Assembly: GCF_002007565.1 (NCBI RefSeq)
Contig: NZ_CP015625.1
Coordinates: 2,046,001-2,110,000, forward strand
DNA: 64,000 nucleotides
Source: Ditibartonella choladocola
GTDB lineage: Bacteria; Pseudomonadota; Alphaproteobacteria; Rhizobiales; Rhizobiaceae
Direction: 5' to 3'
This document shows positions 8,427 to 17,387 of this stretch, in pieces; the first letter of the stretch is position 1, and every line of letters begins with the position of its first letter. Made by a program: the position numbers and the translations under genes. A model generated the notes under the pieces. It was not told the DNA's origin. It worked only from the letters and a program-made list of their open reading frames with translations, and made no database searches.

Positions 8427-10979
8427 ATGTCGATCGGACGCAGTGAAGGAGAACATTTTTCAAACGATCAGGAGTTCGTGGCGTGTCAGAATTCGATGAC
8501 GGAGAAGAAAATTCTGGATGGCCAAAGGGACATGGCTGCCCAAAGTTTCAGAGCGGAAAACGAAACGGATTGGGGGCAAAAATCCGGTGCGGGTAAAAGC
8601 TTCAGTGAGAGAAAAGGTTTCGGTGCGGGTCGAAGCTTCAGTGAGAGAAAAGGTTTCAGCGCGGGTCGAAGCTTCTCGGAGAGAAAAGGTTTCAGCGCAA
8701 GCCGGAAAATGTTGGTTGCACTTAGCTGCAGCACAATTTTTTCAATGAGCCTGTTTTTTGATGGCACAGCCTTTGCCGAGACAGTCAATGACGGGGTTAA
8801 AATTGCCAATAATGGCAAACAGAGCAAGCCTGTCAGTGCACAAAACAAACAGAAAGCTGTTAAAGACAATGCGGCAGAAGAAAACGGCGGGGCGACTGTT
8901 GAAGCTTCTTCTTCTGCTTCTCCTGCGGCTTCTGCCGGTAATGCACCACTTGCCAATGAAGGCACGATGTTACGCCAAGTGGTAGTGAGTGCGACCGGCT
9001 TCGAGCAGAATGTGAAAGATGCGCCTGCCAGTATTTCGGTTATTCCGCGGGAGGAAATCGAAAAAGGGTCGTTCCGCGATTTGACCGACGCATTGAAGAA
9101 TGTTCAGGGCGTTGCCGTGACGGGGACAGCCGCCGAACAGGATATATTCATTCGCGGGCTTCCCGGTGCTTACACGCTTATTCTGGTTGACGGCAAGCGC
9201 CAGAGCACGCGTGAAGCACGCACCAATGGCAATTCCGGTTTCGAGCAGAGTTTCATTCCACCGGCGGCGGCTATCGAGCGGATTGAAGTTGTGCGCGGGC
9301 CGATGTCTTCGCTTTACGGCTCGGATGCGATGGGTGGTGTTATCAATATCATTACCCGCAAAGTGCCGCATAAATGGACCGGTTCCTTTACCCTTGACGG
9401 TACGGCAAACCAGTACAGCAAATTCGGCAATACAGCCCAAGGAAGCTATTATGTTGGCGGCCCTCTGGCGCCCGATGTTGTGGGAATGCAGCTTTGGGGA
9501 AGAGGCTTGGGACGCGAAGAAGATGATATTATTTCCGGTTCGCCGAAGAAAAAGGAAATCGACATTACCGGCAAGGTTACTGTAACGCCGAACGAAAACA
9601 ATGACCTCACCTTTGAAGCCGGTCACACAAGGTTGCGCCGCTATAGTTCGGTGGGGCACAATATCGAAAGAACCGAAAATATCAGCCGCAAACCGGTTGA
9701 TACCTATAACAAGAATGATCGTGACCATTGGGTTGTCGGCTATACCGGCCGTTACGGCTTTACCACTGCCGATTTTTCCGTGTTGCAGGAAACCGCAAAC
9801 CGTACCAATTACACATGGGACAGCCCGACCCACGATTATGTTGCCAATTTGCGTTCGCCGGAAATAAGAAACACCGTGGTGGATGGCAAATTTACCACCC
9901 CGTTCGACATTTTCGGCCGCCACACATTGGTAACCGGCGGGCAATTCAACCGTGGGGCATTGACCGACCAGAACCCCGGTATGCGCACCGGACTTGATGA
10001 AGAATTCACCATCGAGCAATGGGCGGGTTTTGCCGAAGATGAATGGTGGTTGACCGATACATTCTCGCTAACCGGCGGGGTGCGTATGGACCACCACCAG
10101 ATTTATGGCGAACATTGGAGCCCGCGCGGTTATGCTGTTTGGCATGCCACCGACAATCTTGTTTTCAAAGGCGGTGTTTCAACCGGCTTCAAAGCACCGG
10201 AAATTCGTGAAATTGCCCCCGGTTATGCTTATACCACCGGTGGCGGTAACTGTTTTTACGGACGCAATCCCCCGAAAGGGCGCAACCGCTGCGGTGTGAT
10301 TATCGGTGCCGACAATCTGGAAGCGGAAAAAAGTACCTCTTATGAATTTTCTACCATTTGGGACAATCTTGATAATCTCGAATTGGGGGCAACCTATTTC
10401 TACACCGATTTCAAAGACAAAATCACCAACCGGCAGGTTCTCGATGCCAATGGCAAGCAGGTTGAATGGTCGGTTGACCCGAACTATGTGCTTTATGAAA
10501 ACCTCAATATCGACGATGCTGTGATGCAGGGGGTGGAGCTTACCGGTTCATGGAAACCGATTGATGTTTTGACCTTCCGTTCCAACTACACCTACACCCA
10601 TTCGGAACAGAAGAGCGGCGATTATGAGGGACTGCCTTTGGCAAGAACGCCCAAACACATGGCCAATGTCCGTGCCGAATGGCAAACACCGATTGAAAAG
10701 CTCGAAAGTTTTGCTGCCGCAACCTATCACGGCAAAGAAACCAATGCGGGTTTCAGAACCGGTACGGCCGGTAAGGCGGTTTACAAAGATGGTAAAGTTG
10801 TCGGCCGTGAATATGACGATTATTTCACCTTCGATATTGGCGGTTCTTACGCTTTTTCCGAAAATGTCAAACTGAATGCGGCAATCTACAACCTGTTTGA
10901 CAAGCGTGTGGGTGTTGACCAGTTCAATGATGTGGTGGAAGGCCGCCGCCTCTGGTTGAGCATGAACTCGCAATTTTAA
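8427..10979 (+). CDS. TonB-dependent outer-membrane siderophore receptor with repeat-bearing N-terminal extension
   Basis: A ligand-gated outer-membrane channel for an iron-siderophore. A plug domain starts at VVVSATGFEQNV and contains FIRGLPGAYTLILVDGKR and VVRGPMSSLYGSDAMGGVINIITRK. A 22-strand-type barrel follows and ends with aromatic Phe, as usual. It looks FepA/CirA-like, which fits the catecholate-type operon behind it. The oddity is the start: about 90 residues, including three 12-residue repeats around SFSERKGF, precede a normal signal peptide (KMLVALSC to AFAET). The ATG at 8427 has GAGGGA six bases upstream. A start at the signal-peptide methionine, which would drop the extension, cannot be excluded. 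Confidence 0.93.
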   Translation: MSIGRSEGEHFSNDQEFVACQNSMTEKKILDGQRDMAAQSFRAENETDWGQKSGAGKSFSERKGFGAGRSFSERKGFSAGRSFSERKGFSASRKMLVALSCSTIFSMSLFFDGTAFAETVNDGVKIANNGKQSKPVSAQNKQKAVKDNAAEENGGATVEASSSASPAASAGNAPLANEGTMLRQVVVSATGFEQNVKDAPASISVIPREEIEKGSFRDLTDALKNVQGVAVTGTAAEQDIFIRGLPGAYTLILVDGKRQSTREARTNGNSGFEQSFIPPAAAIERIEVVRGPMSSLYGSDAMGGVINIITRKVPHKWTGSFTLDGTANQYSKFGNTAQGSYYVGGPLAPDVVGMQLWGRGLGREEDDIISGSPKKKEIDITGKVTVTPNENNDLTFEAGHTRLRRYSSVGHNIERTENISRKPVDTYNKNDRDHWVVGYTGRYGFTTADFSVLQETANRTNYTWDSPTHDYVANLRSPEIRNTVVDGKFTTPFDIFGRHTLVTGGQFNRGALTDQNPGMRTGLDEEFTIEQWAGFAEDEWWLTDTFSLTGGVRMDHHQIYGEHWSPRGYAVWHATDNLVFKGGVSTGFKAPEIREIAPGYAYTTGGGNCFYGRNPPKGRNRCGVIIGADNLEAEKSTSYEFSTIWDNLDNLELGATYFYTDFKDKITNRQVLDANGKQVEWSVDPNYVLYENLNIDDAVMQGVELTGSWKPIDVLTFRSNYTYTHSEQKSGDYEGLPLARTPKHMANVRAEWQTPIEKLESFAAATYHGKETNAGFRTGTAGKAVYKDGKVVGREYDDYFTFDIGGSYAFSENVKLNAAIYNLFDKRVGVDQFNDVVEGRRLWLSMNSQF
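8586..8705 (+). repeat. 36-bp in-frame tandem repeat in the receptor N-terminus
   Basis: Units 8586-8621, 8622-8657 and 8658-8693 each encode a 12-residue unit of the form (G/S)AG(K/R)SFSERKGF. A partial fourth runs to 8705 just before the signal peptide. DNA identity between units is high, so the expansion is recent. Confidence 0.92.
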
Positions 10980-11031
10980 GGGTCAGGATGAACTCTTGAA
11001 GGACAGAATTAATTTTGAAAGTTCATGGCTG

Positions 11032-12771
11032 ATGAAAAACATCAAAACCATTATGCGCCGGTTTTTTAAAAACCGGCCTTCCCTGTTTCCGGCAAATGCT
11101 CTTTTTACAAAGAATGTTTTTGCTTCGGCAAATTCTTTAACTCCGGAAAACACTCTTTTTCCGGAAAATGTTTTTGTTCGTGAAAACTCTTTGGCTTTGG
11201 CAAAACTTGAAAGTTTGGCGGAAGCCGGAAGTTTGGAAAGCTGCTTCTCCGGAACACGCCGGTTTATTTCAAGCCCCCGCTTTGTGTGGGAAAAACAGGG
11301 GGTAAATGTTCGGGTAGAAAGAATGGGAATTGTTCCGGCTGAACGGGCAGAAAATGTTCCGGCTGAAAAGACGGGAATTGTTACGGCTGAACGGGCAAAA
11401 AATGTTCCGGTTGAAAAGGCAGGAGATATTCGGGCAGAACGGGCGGGCGCTTGCAGCTTGCAAGCCTTGTCACTTTCCCGCTTTCCATTTTCGCGCGTTC
11501 CATTTTCTCGCGTTCCATTGTCCGGTTTGTCATTTTCCAGCTTTCCATTGTCCTGCTTTTCACTTTCCCGCTTGAAGATGTCTGCTCTTTTTGTTGCCAG
11601 TCTTTTCTTTGGCCTTTCCTGTAGTTTTGCGAATGCGGAAAACGAAAATACAGAAAAAATGCGCATCCACACCAAAGATATAGAAGTTTCTTTTGTGGAT
11701 GGAAATATTGCTTTGTTACCACCGGAAGAGGCAAAAATTCCGGCCGGTAACAAACAAGATGAAAAGGAAAACAACACAGAAAGCCTGACAAAAACCGGCG
11801 GGGAAAAGTCGGACGAGCTAAAAACAAGCGACGGGTTTAATGGCGCCGACAGTCACGCTTCGGGCGGCGTGGTTTCTGAAAATGCTCATGAAAAAAGTGC
11901 TCAAGGGACAAACACCGCACAGGCAACAAATGAAGAAACAAACAAGGCCGGAAAGGGTAGCGAAAACGACGGGATAAGGCACTATCGCCTGTTTATTGCT
12001 GTGCCGGAAAAGCAAGCACCAAGAGAGGGCTTTCCGCTTGTTTTACTCCTTGATGGCAACACAACATTCAAGCCCGCAATCGAGGAAGCACCCGATGCCG
12101 TAATTGTGGCAATCGGTTATCCTGAGCAAGAGAAAAAAGAGATTGTGAAACGCCGTTTTTATGACCTCACCTCTTATGCACCGGCCGATAAAATTCCGCT
12201 CCGCGCGGGCATGGAAGCGCCAAAAACCGGCGGTGAAAAAGAATTTCGCAGCATTATTGAAAAAAAGATTTTGCCGGAAATATTGGTAGAATTGCCGGTC
12301 AATCGCGACAATGTCACGTTCTTTGGTCATTCGCTTGGCGGGCTTTTTGTGATGAAGAGTTTTTTATCGGCGGGCAGTCACGGTTTTTCCACCTATTGCG
12401 CTGCCGACCCGTCAATCTGGTGGAACGGGCATGAATTTATGGAAAAACTTGCCGCTTATAACAAGCCGGAGGGGTTAAAAACGCGGCTATTGATTGAAAC
12501 ATCGGGAATTAAAACCCATCATAAGAATGTGACTGAGCCGAATAAAAAGCCGGTTAAGGATTTACATTCCGGCCCGAATGGCAAAGATGTTTCAGAGATT
12601 TTGAGAAAGACAAAGGCAGTTGAAAACACGTTTTACAGCTTTTCCGATAAAAACCACGGCACAATGCTTGCGCCTGCGATCAAAGATTGTCTGCAATTCG
12701 CGTTGAATGCGAAAAATTTCAAACCACAAAGGTCTCACGCAAACTCCCTTCAACCAGTCGAAATGAAATGA
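11032..12771 (+). CDS. Periplasmic siderophore esterase (IroE/Fes-type alpha/beta hydrolase) with repeat-rich N-terminal extension
   Basis: Likely hydrolyses the ester backbone of an imported or exported catecholate siderophore. The C-terminal ~330 residues are an alpha/beta hydrolase: VLLLDGNTTF, the nucleophile elbow GHSLGG, an AADPSIWW segment, and a C-terminal histidine in KNHGTMLAPA. A clear signal peptide (KMSALFVASLFFGLSC to ANAEN) lies before it, pointing to the periplasm. About 180 residues precede that signal, including six 8-residue and seven 5-residue repeats. Which start is used is uncertain: ATG 11032 is the first ATG, TTG 10996 is possible, and a start at the signal peptide would drop the whole extension. 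A linker rich in N, K, E and T separates signal and hydrolase. Confidence 0.82.
   Translation: MKNIKTIMRRFFKNRPSLFPANALFTKNVFASANSLTPENTLFPENVFVRENSLALAKLESLAEAGSLESCFSGTRRFISSPRFVWEKQGVNVRVERMGIVPAERAENVPAEKTGIVTAERAKNVPVEKAGDIRAERAGACSLQALSLSRFPFSRVPFSRVPLSGLSFSSFPLSCFSLSRLKMSALFVASLFFGLSCSFANAENENTEKMRIHTKDIEVSFVDGNIALLPPEEAKIPAGNKQDEKENNTESLTKTGGEKSDELKTSDGFNGADSHASGGVVSENAHEKSAQGTNTAQATNEETNKAGKGSENDGIRHYRLFIAVPEKQAPREGFPLVLLLDGNTTFKPAIEEAPDAVIVAIGYPEQEKKEIVKRRFYDLTSYAPADKIPLRAGMEAPKTGGEKEFRSIIEKKILPEILVELPVNRDNVTFFGHSLGGLFVMKSFLSAGSHGFSTYCAADPSIWWNGHEFMEKLAAYNKPEGLKTRLLIETSGIKTHHKNVTEPNKKPVKDLHSGPNGKDVSEILRKTKAVENTFYSFSDKNHGTMLAPAIKDCLQFALNAKNFKPQRSHANSLQPVEMK
11302..11445 (+). repeat. 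24-bp in-frame tandem repeat (six units) in the esterase extension
   Basis: Six consecutive 24-base units encode 8-residue repeats of the pattern (G/E/K)(I/N)VPAE(R/K)(A/T). Units alternate GIV and ENV starts, which suggests an older 48-bp duplication. Confidence 0.88.
11467..11571 (+). repeat. 15-bp in-frame tandem repeat (seven units) in the esterase extension
   Basis: Seven 15-base units encode 5-residue repeats such as LSLSR, FPFSR, VPFSR, VPLSG and FPLSC. The repeat tract ends one codon before the KMSALF signal peptide. Confidence 0.87.
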
Positions 12772-12778
12772 GGTAAAA

Positions 12779-13708
12779 ATGATTAATAGACGCAATACTC
12801 TCGCCGCACTGCTCTTTGGTGCACTGGCTTCCGTTTTGTCATTCCAATCACCGGCAAGTGCCGATGTTGTCATCAAACATGCCGCCGGTGAAACCTCTAT
12901 TCCCGATAGTCCGAAACGTGTTGTGGTGTTCGACCTTGCCACGCTCGACAATATGAACCGGTTAAAAATCGACAATATTGTGGGTGTACCGGAAGGGATA
13001 AAGCCGAAATATCTTGAGCAATATAATGATGCAAAATACACCAAGGTCGGAACCTTGTTTGAACCCAATTACGAGACAGTGGCAAGCCTGCGCCCCGATC
13101 TTATCATTATTGCCGGCCGTTCGGCTCCGAAATTCAACGATCTTGCAAAGATTGCCCCGACAATCGATTTGTCAGTCAACAATAACCACTATCTTGCCGA
13201 TGTTGATCGCAATGTGACAATTTTGGGCCAGATTTTCAACAAACAGAAAGAAGCCACAGACGAAATCGACAGCCTTAACAAAAAGCTTGAAGGGTCAAGA
13301 AAGCTTGCGGCTGACAAAGGAACAGGTCTTCTTGTTCTGACCACCGGTGGCAAAATTTCAGCCTTCGGGCCGGGATCGCGTTTCGGCCTGTTGCATTCCG
13401 GTTTCGGTGTCAAACCGGCCAATGACAAACTGGAAGTGGGAAATCACGGGCAGATGATTTCACCAGAATTCATTCTTGAAACCAATCCCGACTGGCTCTT
13501 TGTGATCGACCGTGATGCAGCCATTGGCCGCGAAGGGGAATCGGCTGCAAAATTGCTCGATAATGCCCTTATCAACAAAACCAAAGCGGCAGAGAACAAG
13601 CATATCGTTTATCTCGACCCGCAAAACTGGTATCTTATCGGCGGCGGGCTTTCGGGTCTTCATGAGACAGCCGATCAACTTGATGACGTATTTTCCAAAG
13701 CAAAATAA
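12779..13708 (+). CDS. Siderophore ABC transporter, periplasmic substrate-binding protein (CeuE/FatB/VctP-like)
   Basis: Captures the iron-siderophore in the periplasm and delivers it to the permease pair downstream. A signal peptide (LAALLFGALASVL to ASA) is at the N-terminus. The mature part begins VVIKHAAGETSIPDSPKRVVVF, the usual opening of cluster A-II siderophore-binding proteins, and the linker-helix fold follows, with LRPDLIIIAGR and FGPGSRFGLLH. Length (309 aa) is typical. It starts 7 bases after the esterase stop, in the same operon. Subfamily resemblance to CeuE (enterobactin/azotochelin fragments) fits a hydrolysed catecholate ligand, but the ligand is inferred. Confidence 0.93.
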   Translation: MINRRNTLAALLFGALASVLSFQSPASADVVIKHAAGETSIPDSPKRVVVFDLATLDNMNRLKIDNIVGVPEGIKPKYLEQYNDAKYTKVGTLFEPNYETVASLRPDLIIIAGRSAPKFNDLAKIAPTIDLSVNNNHYLADVDRNVTILGQIFNKQKEATDEIDSLNKKLEGSRKLAADKGTGLLVLTTGGKISAFGPGSRFGLLHSGFGVKPANDKLEVGNHGQMISPEFILETNPDWLFVIDRDAAIGREGESAAKLLDNALINKTKAAENKHIVYLDPQNWYLIGGGLSGLHETADQLDDVFSKAK

Positions 13709-13810
13709 GCATTTAGCCTGTTGTTGACTGAAAAAGTCATGAAACGGGTTGATTGTTTCAAGCTTTAACGCTTAAACATCGGAAGCAGCAGATTGGTCTG
13801 CCAGCTTCTG

Positions 13811-14794
13811 ATGTTTTTTAATCGGGTAAAGATTGACGTGCGCTCTCTTATTATTGGCATAACGGTTATTATCGTCCTGTCGATTATCAGTATGTTTCTG
13901 GGATTTTCCAGTGTCACCCTCTCCGGCCTTCTTGCCGGTGACGAGCACAGCTTTCTTGTATTTTTTCAAACCCGCGTTCCGCGCACCATTGCGCTTATCC
14001 TTTCCGGCGCTTCCCTTGCCCTTGCCGGCATGATTATGCAAATGCTGACCCGTAACCGTTTTGTTGAACCTTCGACAGCGGGAACCGTTGAATCGGCCTC
14101 GCTCGGTATCCTCGTGGTGATGATATTTGCCCCCGGTCTCGATGTGATTTTGAAAATGCTGGTGGCCGCCCTTTTTGCGCTTTTCGGCTCGCTCATTTTC
14201 ATGTTTTTATTGCGGCAAATACCGCTTAAATCCGTGCTGATTGTGCCGCTAACGGGTATTATGCTCGGCTATGTAATTGGCGCGCTCACAAATGGCATTG
14301 CCGATCAGGAAATGTTGTTGCCATCGCTGCAATCCTACCTTTTTGGCAGTTTTTCTATGGTGGTTGAAGGCAAATATGAACTATTATGGCTGTCGCTGCC
14401 GCTTTGCCTTGTTGCCTATCTTGCGGCCGACCGTTTTACCGTTGCCGGTTTCGGCGAGGATTTTTCCAGTAATCTCGGCCTTGATTATAAAAAAGTTATG
14501 CTTTTCGGGCTTGTCATTATTTCCATGATAACGGCAACCGTTATCTGCACTGTCGGGCGGATCCCCTTTATTGGCCTTGTCGTGCCCAATATCGTCTCTA
14601 TTGTCATGGGCGACAATATGCGCCGCACAGCACCTTTTGTGATGATAACCGGTGCGGGACTGGTGCTCTCCTGCGACATTCTTGGCCGGTTGATGAGCAG
14701 ATCGGCCGAAATACCGGTTGGAACCATTATGGGCGTTCTTGGCAGTGTGCTTTTCATTGCACTTCTCTTGAAATGGAGAAAGCGCCTTGGCTAG
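13811..14794 (+). CDS. Siderophore ABC transporter permease 1 (FecCD family, FatD/CeuB-like)
   Basis: Inner-membrane permease half with about nine hydrophobic segments. Family landmarks are RVPRTIALILSGASLALAGMIMQMLTRN near the N-terminus and GRIPFIGLVVPNIV with GDNMRRTAPFV in the C-terminal half, the coupling region facing the ATPase. The ATG at 13811 gives 327 residues, the normal size; an upstream TTG at 13793 adds six non-conserved residues. It overlaps the next gene by 8 bases and forms a heterodimer with it. Confidence 0.93.
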   Translation: MFFNRVKIDVRSLIIGITVIIVLSIISMFLGFSSVTLSGLLAGDEHSFLVFFQTRVPRTIALILSGASLALAGMIMQMLTRNRFVEPSTAGTVESASLGILVVMIFAPGLDVILKMLVAALFALFGSLIFMFLLRQIPLKSVLIVPLTGIMLGYVIGALTNGIADQEMLLPSLQSYLFGSFSMVVEGKYELLWLSLPLCLVAYLAADRFTVAGFGEDFSSNLGLDYKKVMLFGLVIISMITATVICTVGRIPFIGLVVPNIVSIVMGDNMRRTAPFVMITGAGLVLSCDILGRLMSRSAEIPVGTIMGVLGSVLFIALLLKWRKRLG

Positions 14795-16277
14795 AAAAAT
14801 ACCGGAAACTAAAAACCCCGCTTTAAAAGGCGAGAGGCCACAACCTGCCGGAAACGACGTTGCCGGAACAAATCCGGTGAAGTCCGGCATGGCCACGCCC
14901 GACCTTCTTGAAAGAGATCATATCAAAACAGCAATTGGTGAGGATAATTTTACAAAAACGGAAATTATCGAAACGGATACCAGCGCGCCGGATAATCAAA
15001 GAAATGAGATTGTCGAAGCGGAGATTGACGAAAAAGATATTGGCGAAGCCGGAATTGGCGAGGCAGGCCTTGACGAAGTAAAAATCCCGAACAAGAAAGC
15101 GGACAGGGATTTGGGCAAGGAAGCAAGCGCGGAAGCAGGCAGAGAAGCAGGCGGGGAAGAAAACGAGGACGCTAACGGGGACGCAGGCGGTAAAAAAGGC
15201 AAGAAAGCAAGCGAGGAAAATGCCGCAGCTTTATCCGGCTTTATCAGCACGGATGAAGCAAATTCTTCCAAAACGGCTATTACCGGCAGTGGTTCCGCAG
15301 ATTTGAGCTTTAGCAAAACCGGACATTCAAGAAAAATCCGTTCGACACTGCCGCTTCTCATCGGTCTTGGTGTTGTTGCTGCCATTTTTATTGCGCTTTA
15401 CCTTTCATGGAATATGTCGGTTGTGATCTGGCCGTTCCGTTTGGGCAAACTCGTTTCGCTTGTTCTGATTGCCTATACGATTGCTGTTTCAACAGTGCTT
15501 TTCCAGACGGTTTCCAACAACCGGATTCTTACCCCCTCGATTATGGGTTTTGACCAGCTTTATATTCTCATCCAGACGGTGGTGGTTTATTTTGTCGGCT
15601 CGACCGTTATTTACGGGGTGAGCGACGAAGTGCGCTTTATCGTTGTAGCGCTCATTCTCACACTGTTTTCGACAAGCCTTTTCACATGGCTCTTTTCGGG
15701 AACCATCAAGGGGCTGCACATGACGCTTTTGATCGGCGTTGTGTTTGGCGGCCTGTTCTTCAGCTTGCGCATGTTGTTGCAACTGCAACTGAACCCCGAT
15801 GAGGCGGTCAATCTCACCGATGTGATGTTTGCCAATTTCAACCGCTTCAACACCAATCTGATCGGCATTGCAGTGATTATTGTTGTGATTGTTTCCCTGT
15901 TCGGCTGGCGTATGCGCTATCTTTTCGATGTGCTGGCATTAGGGCGCGATATGGCAATCAATCTCGGTGTCGATTATAAACAGGCCGTCACGCGCATTCT
16001 CGTGCTGGTTTCGATCATGGTTGCCGTTTCAACCGCACTTGTGGGGCCGGTCACCTTTTTCGGCCTTCTGGTTGCAAGCCTTGCCTACCAGTTTACGCCG
16101 ACAGCCAAACATATGAGCGTGTTGCCGGTTGCCATTCTGCTTTCGATTATTTTCCTTGTCGGCGGCCAATTCATTCTCGAACAGCTTTTCAATATGGCAA
16201 GCCGGTTGAGCTTTATTATCGAATTTGTCGGCGGCATTGTGTTTTTGACCCTGCTCATCAAGGGAAAATTGAGATGA
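14787..16277 (+). CDS. Siderophore ABC transporter permease 2 (FecCD family, FatC/CeuC-like) with long acidic N-terminal extension
   Basis: The second permease half. The transmembrane part begins at STLPLLIGLGVVAAIF (about residue 188) and continues through LVSLVLIAYTIAVSTVLFQTVSNNRILTP, the coupling segment (VGPVTFFGLLVASLAY) and a normal C-terminus. Before it lies a ~185-residue, mostly acidic, cytoplasmic extension with degenerate repeats, far longer than relatives have. The TTG at 14787 is preceded by GGAG at 14774-14777, and no later start exists before the first membrane helix except ATG 14889, which would still leave about 150 extra residues. So at least part of the extension is translated. 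It overlaps both neighbours. Confidence 0.9.
   Translation: MARKIPETKNPALKGERPQPAGNDVAGTNPVKSGMATPDLLERDHIKTAIGEDNFTKTEIIETDTSAPDNQRNEIVEAEIDEKDIGEAGIGEAGLDEVKIPNKKADRDLGKEASAEAGREAGGEENEDANGDAGGKKGKKASEENAAALSGFISTDEANSSKTAITGSGSADLSFSKTGHSRKIRSTLPLLIGLGVVAAIFIALYLSWNMSVVIWPFRLGKLVSLVLIAYTIAVSTVLFQTVSNNRILTPSIMGFDQLYILIQTVVVYFVGSTVIYGVSDEVRFIVVALILTLFSTSLFTWLFSGTIKGLHMTLLIGVVFGGLFFSLRMLLQLQLNPDEAVNLTDVMFANFNRFNTNLIGIAVIIVVIVSLFGWRMRYLFDVLALGRDMAINLGVDYKQAVTRILVLVSIMVAVSTALVGPVTFFGLLVASLAYQFTPTAKHMSVLPVAILLSIIFLVGGQFILEQLFNMASRLSFIIEFVGGIVFLTLLIKGKLR
15021..15080 (+). repeat. 15-bp in-frame repeat (four units) in the permease extension
   Basis: Four 15-base units encode EIDEK, DIGEA, GIGEA and GLDEV. 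They are flanked by further low-complexity codons rich in E, A, G and K up to about 15230. Confidence 0.75.
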
Positions 16278-17032
16278 TTGAAATTAGCCATGTATCCAAA
16301 AGCTATGACGACAATAGCATTATCGAGGATTTGTCACTTGAAATCCCCAAAGGTGGAATGGTTTCGATTATCGGCCCCAATGGTGCGGGTAAATCCACCC
16401 TTCTAACTATGATAAGCCGCCTGTTGCCGATCACAAAGGGCACAATTACCGTTGACGGAATTGATGTGACAAAGGCCAAAGGATCCGATTTTGCAAAACG
16501 GCTTTCTATTTTGCGGCAGGAAAACACTCTCACAGCACGTATCACCGTGGAAGATCTTGTAAGCTTCGGCCGCTACCCCTATTCACATGGTGTCTTGACA
16601 AAAGAAGACAAAACATTTGTCGATAATGCCATAAGCTATCTGGGGCTGGACCCATATCGCAAACGTTTTCTTGACGAATTGTCGGGCGGGCAGAGACAAC
16701 GCGCTTTTGTTGCCATGGTGATTTCTCAAAACACCGATTACATCCTGCTTGACGAGCCATTGAACAATCTTGATATGCGCCATGCCGTTTCAATGATGAA
16801 GCGGCTTCGCAACGCGGCCGACGAATTGGGCAAAACCATAATTATGGTAATGCATGATCTCAATTTCGCCTCCTGCTATTCCGATCTCATCATTGCTTTG
16901 AAAGAAGGAAAACTCGTCTATTCCGGTGCACCCGAAAATATCATGAAAGATGAAATCCTTTCGGCAATTTATGATATCGACATCAAGGTCAAAGATATAG
17001 ACGGGCAGAAAATCGCTGTTTATTACCGCTAG
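16274..17032 (+). CDS. Siderophore ABC transporter ATP-binding protein (FatE/CeuD-like)
   Basis: The ATPase of the iron-siderophore importer. Walker A is GPNGAGKST near residue 33, the signature motif LSGGQRQRAFVAM is near 138, Walker B is DYILLDEPLNNLD, and the switch histidine is in MVMHDLN. 252 residues is the family norm. It overlaps the second permease by four bases (ATGA), so the operon receptor-esterase-binding protein-permeases-ATPase is complete and tightly coupled. Confidence 0.95.
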   Translation: MIEISHVSKSYDDNSIIEDLSLEIPKGGMVSIIGPNGAGKSTLLTMISRLLPITKGTITVDGIDVTKAKGSDFAKRLSILRQENTLTARITVEDLVSFGRYPYSHGVLTKEDKTFVDNAISYLGLDPYRKRFLDELSGGQRQRAFVAMVISQNTDYILLDEPLNNLDMRHAVSMMKRLRNAADELGKTIIMVMHDLNFASCYSDLIIALKEGKLVYSGAPENIMKDEILSAIYDIDIKVKDIDGQKIAVYYR

Positions 17033-17387
17033 ATCGACTTTTTAAAAAAATCTGCCACCCGAAAACTTCGGGGGTGTAGAGAAAACTGAAAAGTCGTAAG
17101 AAAAGGCTGCTCGAAGAAATCAAAAGCAATGAGCGGGAAAGGTGAGGAAAAAACAAAAAACCGCGTAAAAAACCAAAAACCGTGTAAAGACAATAAAACG
17201 CGGGAAGAACAATAAGACATAAGAAAATAAGGGCAAAAAGCAATTGCCTGAAAAATGTGTTGGAATGCGTTTCTTCACAAAAATATTCTTATGCATTTGA
17301 AGCGCGTTCATGTTTATAGTCATGGGGACGAAGCTTGGCCTGAAAGACGGCTGACACAAGATTGAAGTCCGCATTGTTAAAGAGACG
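17033..17387. other. Spacer between ATPase and MFS gene
   Basis: A weak hairpin (CACCCGAA with TTCGGGGGTG, about 17055-17078) follows the ATPase stop and may end the operon. The rest is A-rich with a diffuse repeated AAAACCGCGTAAA motif at 17155-17190. No gene is seen. Confidence 0.5.

Noticed and set aside
8970..10019. A 349-codon minus-strand open frame inside the TonB receptor
   Set aside because: Pure antisense shadow of a well-supported gene; its product has no protein-like pattern.
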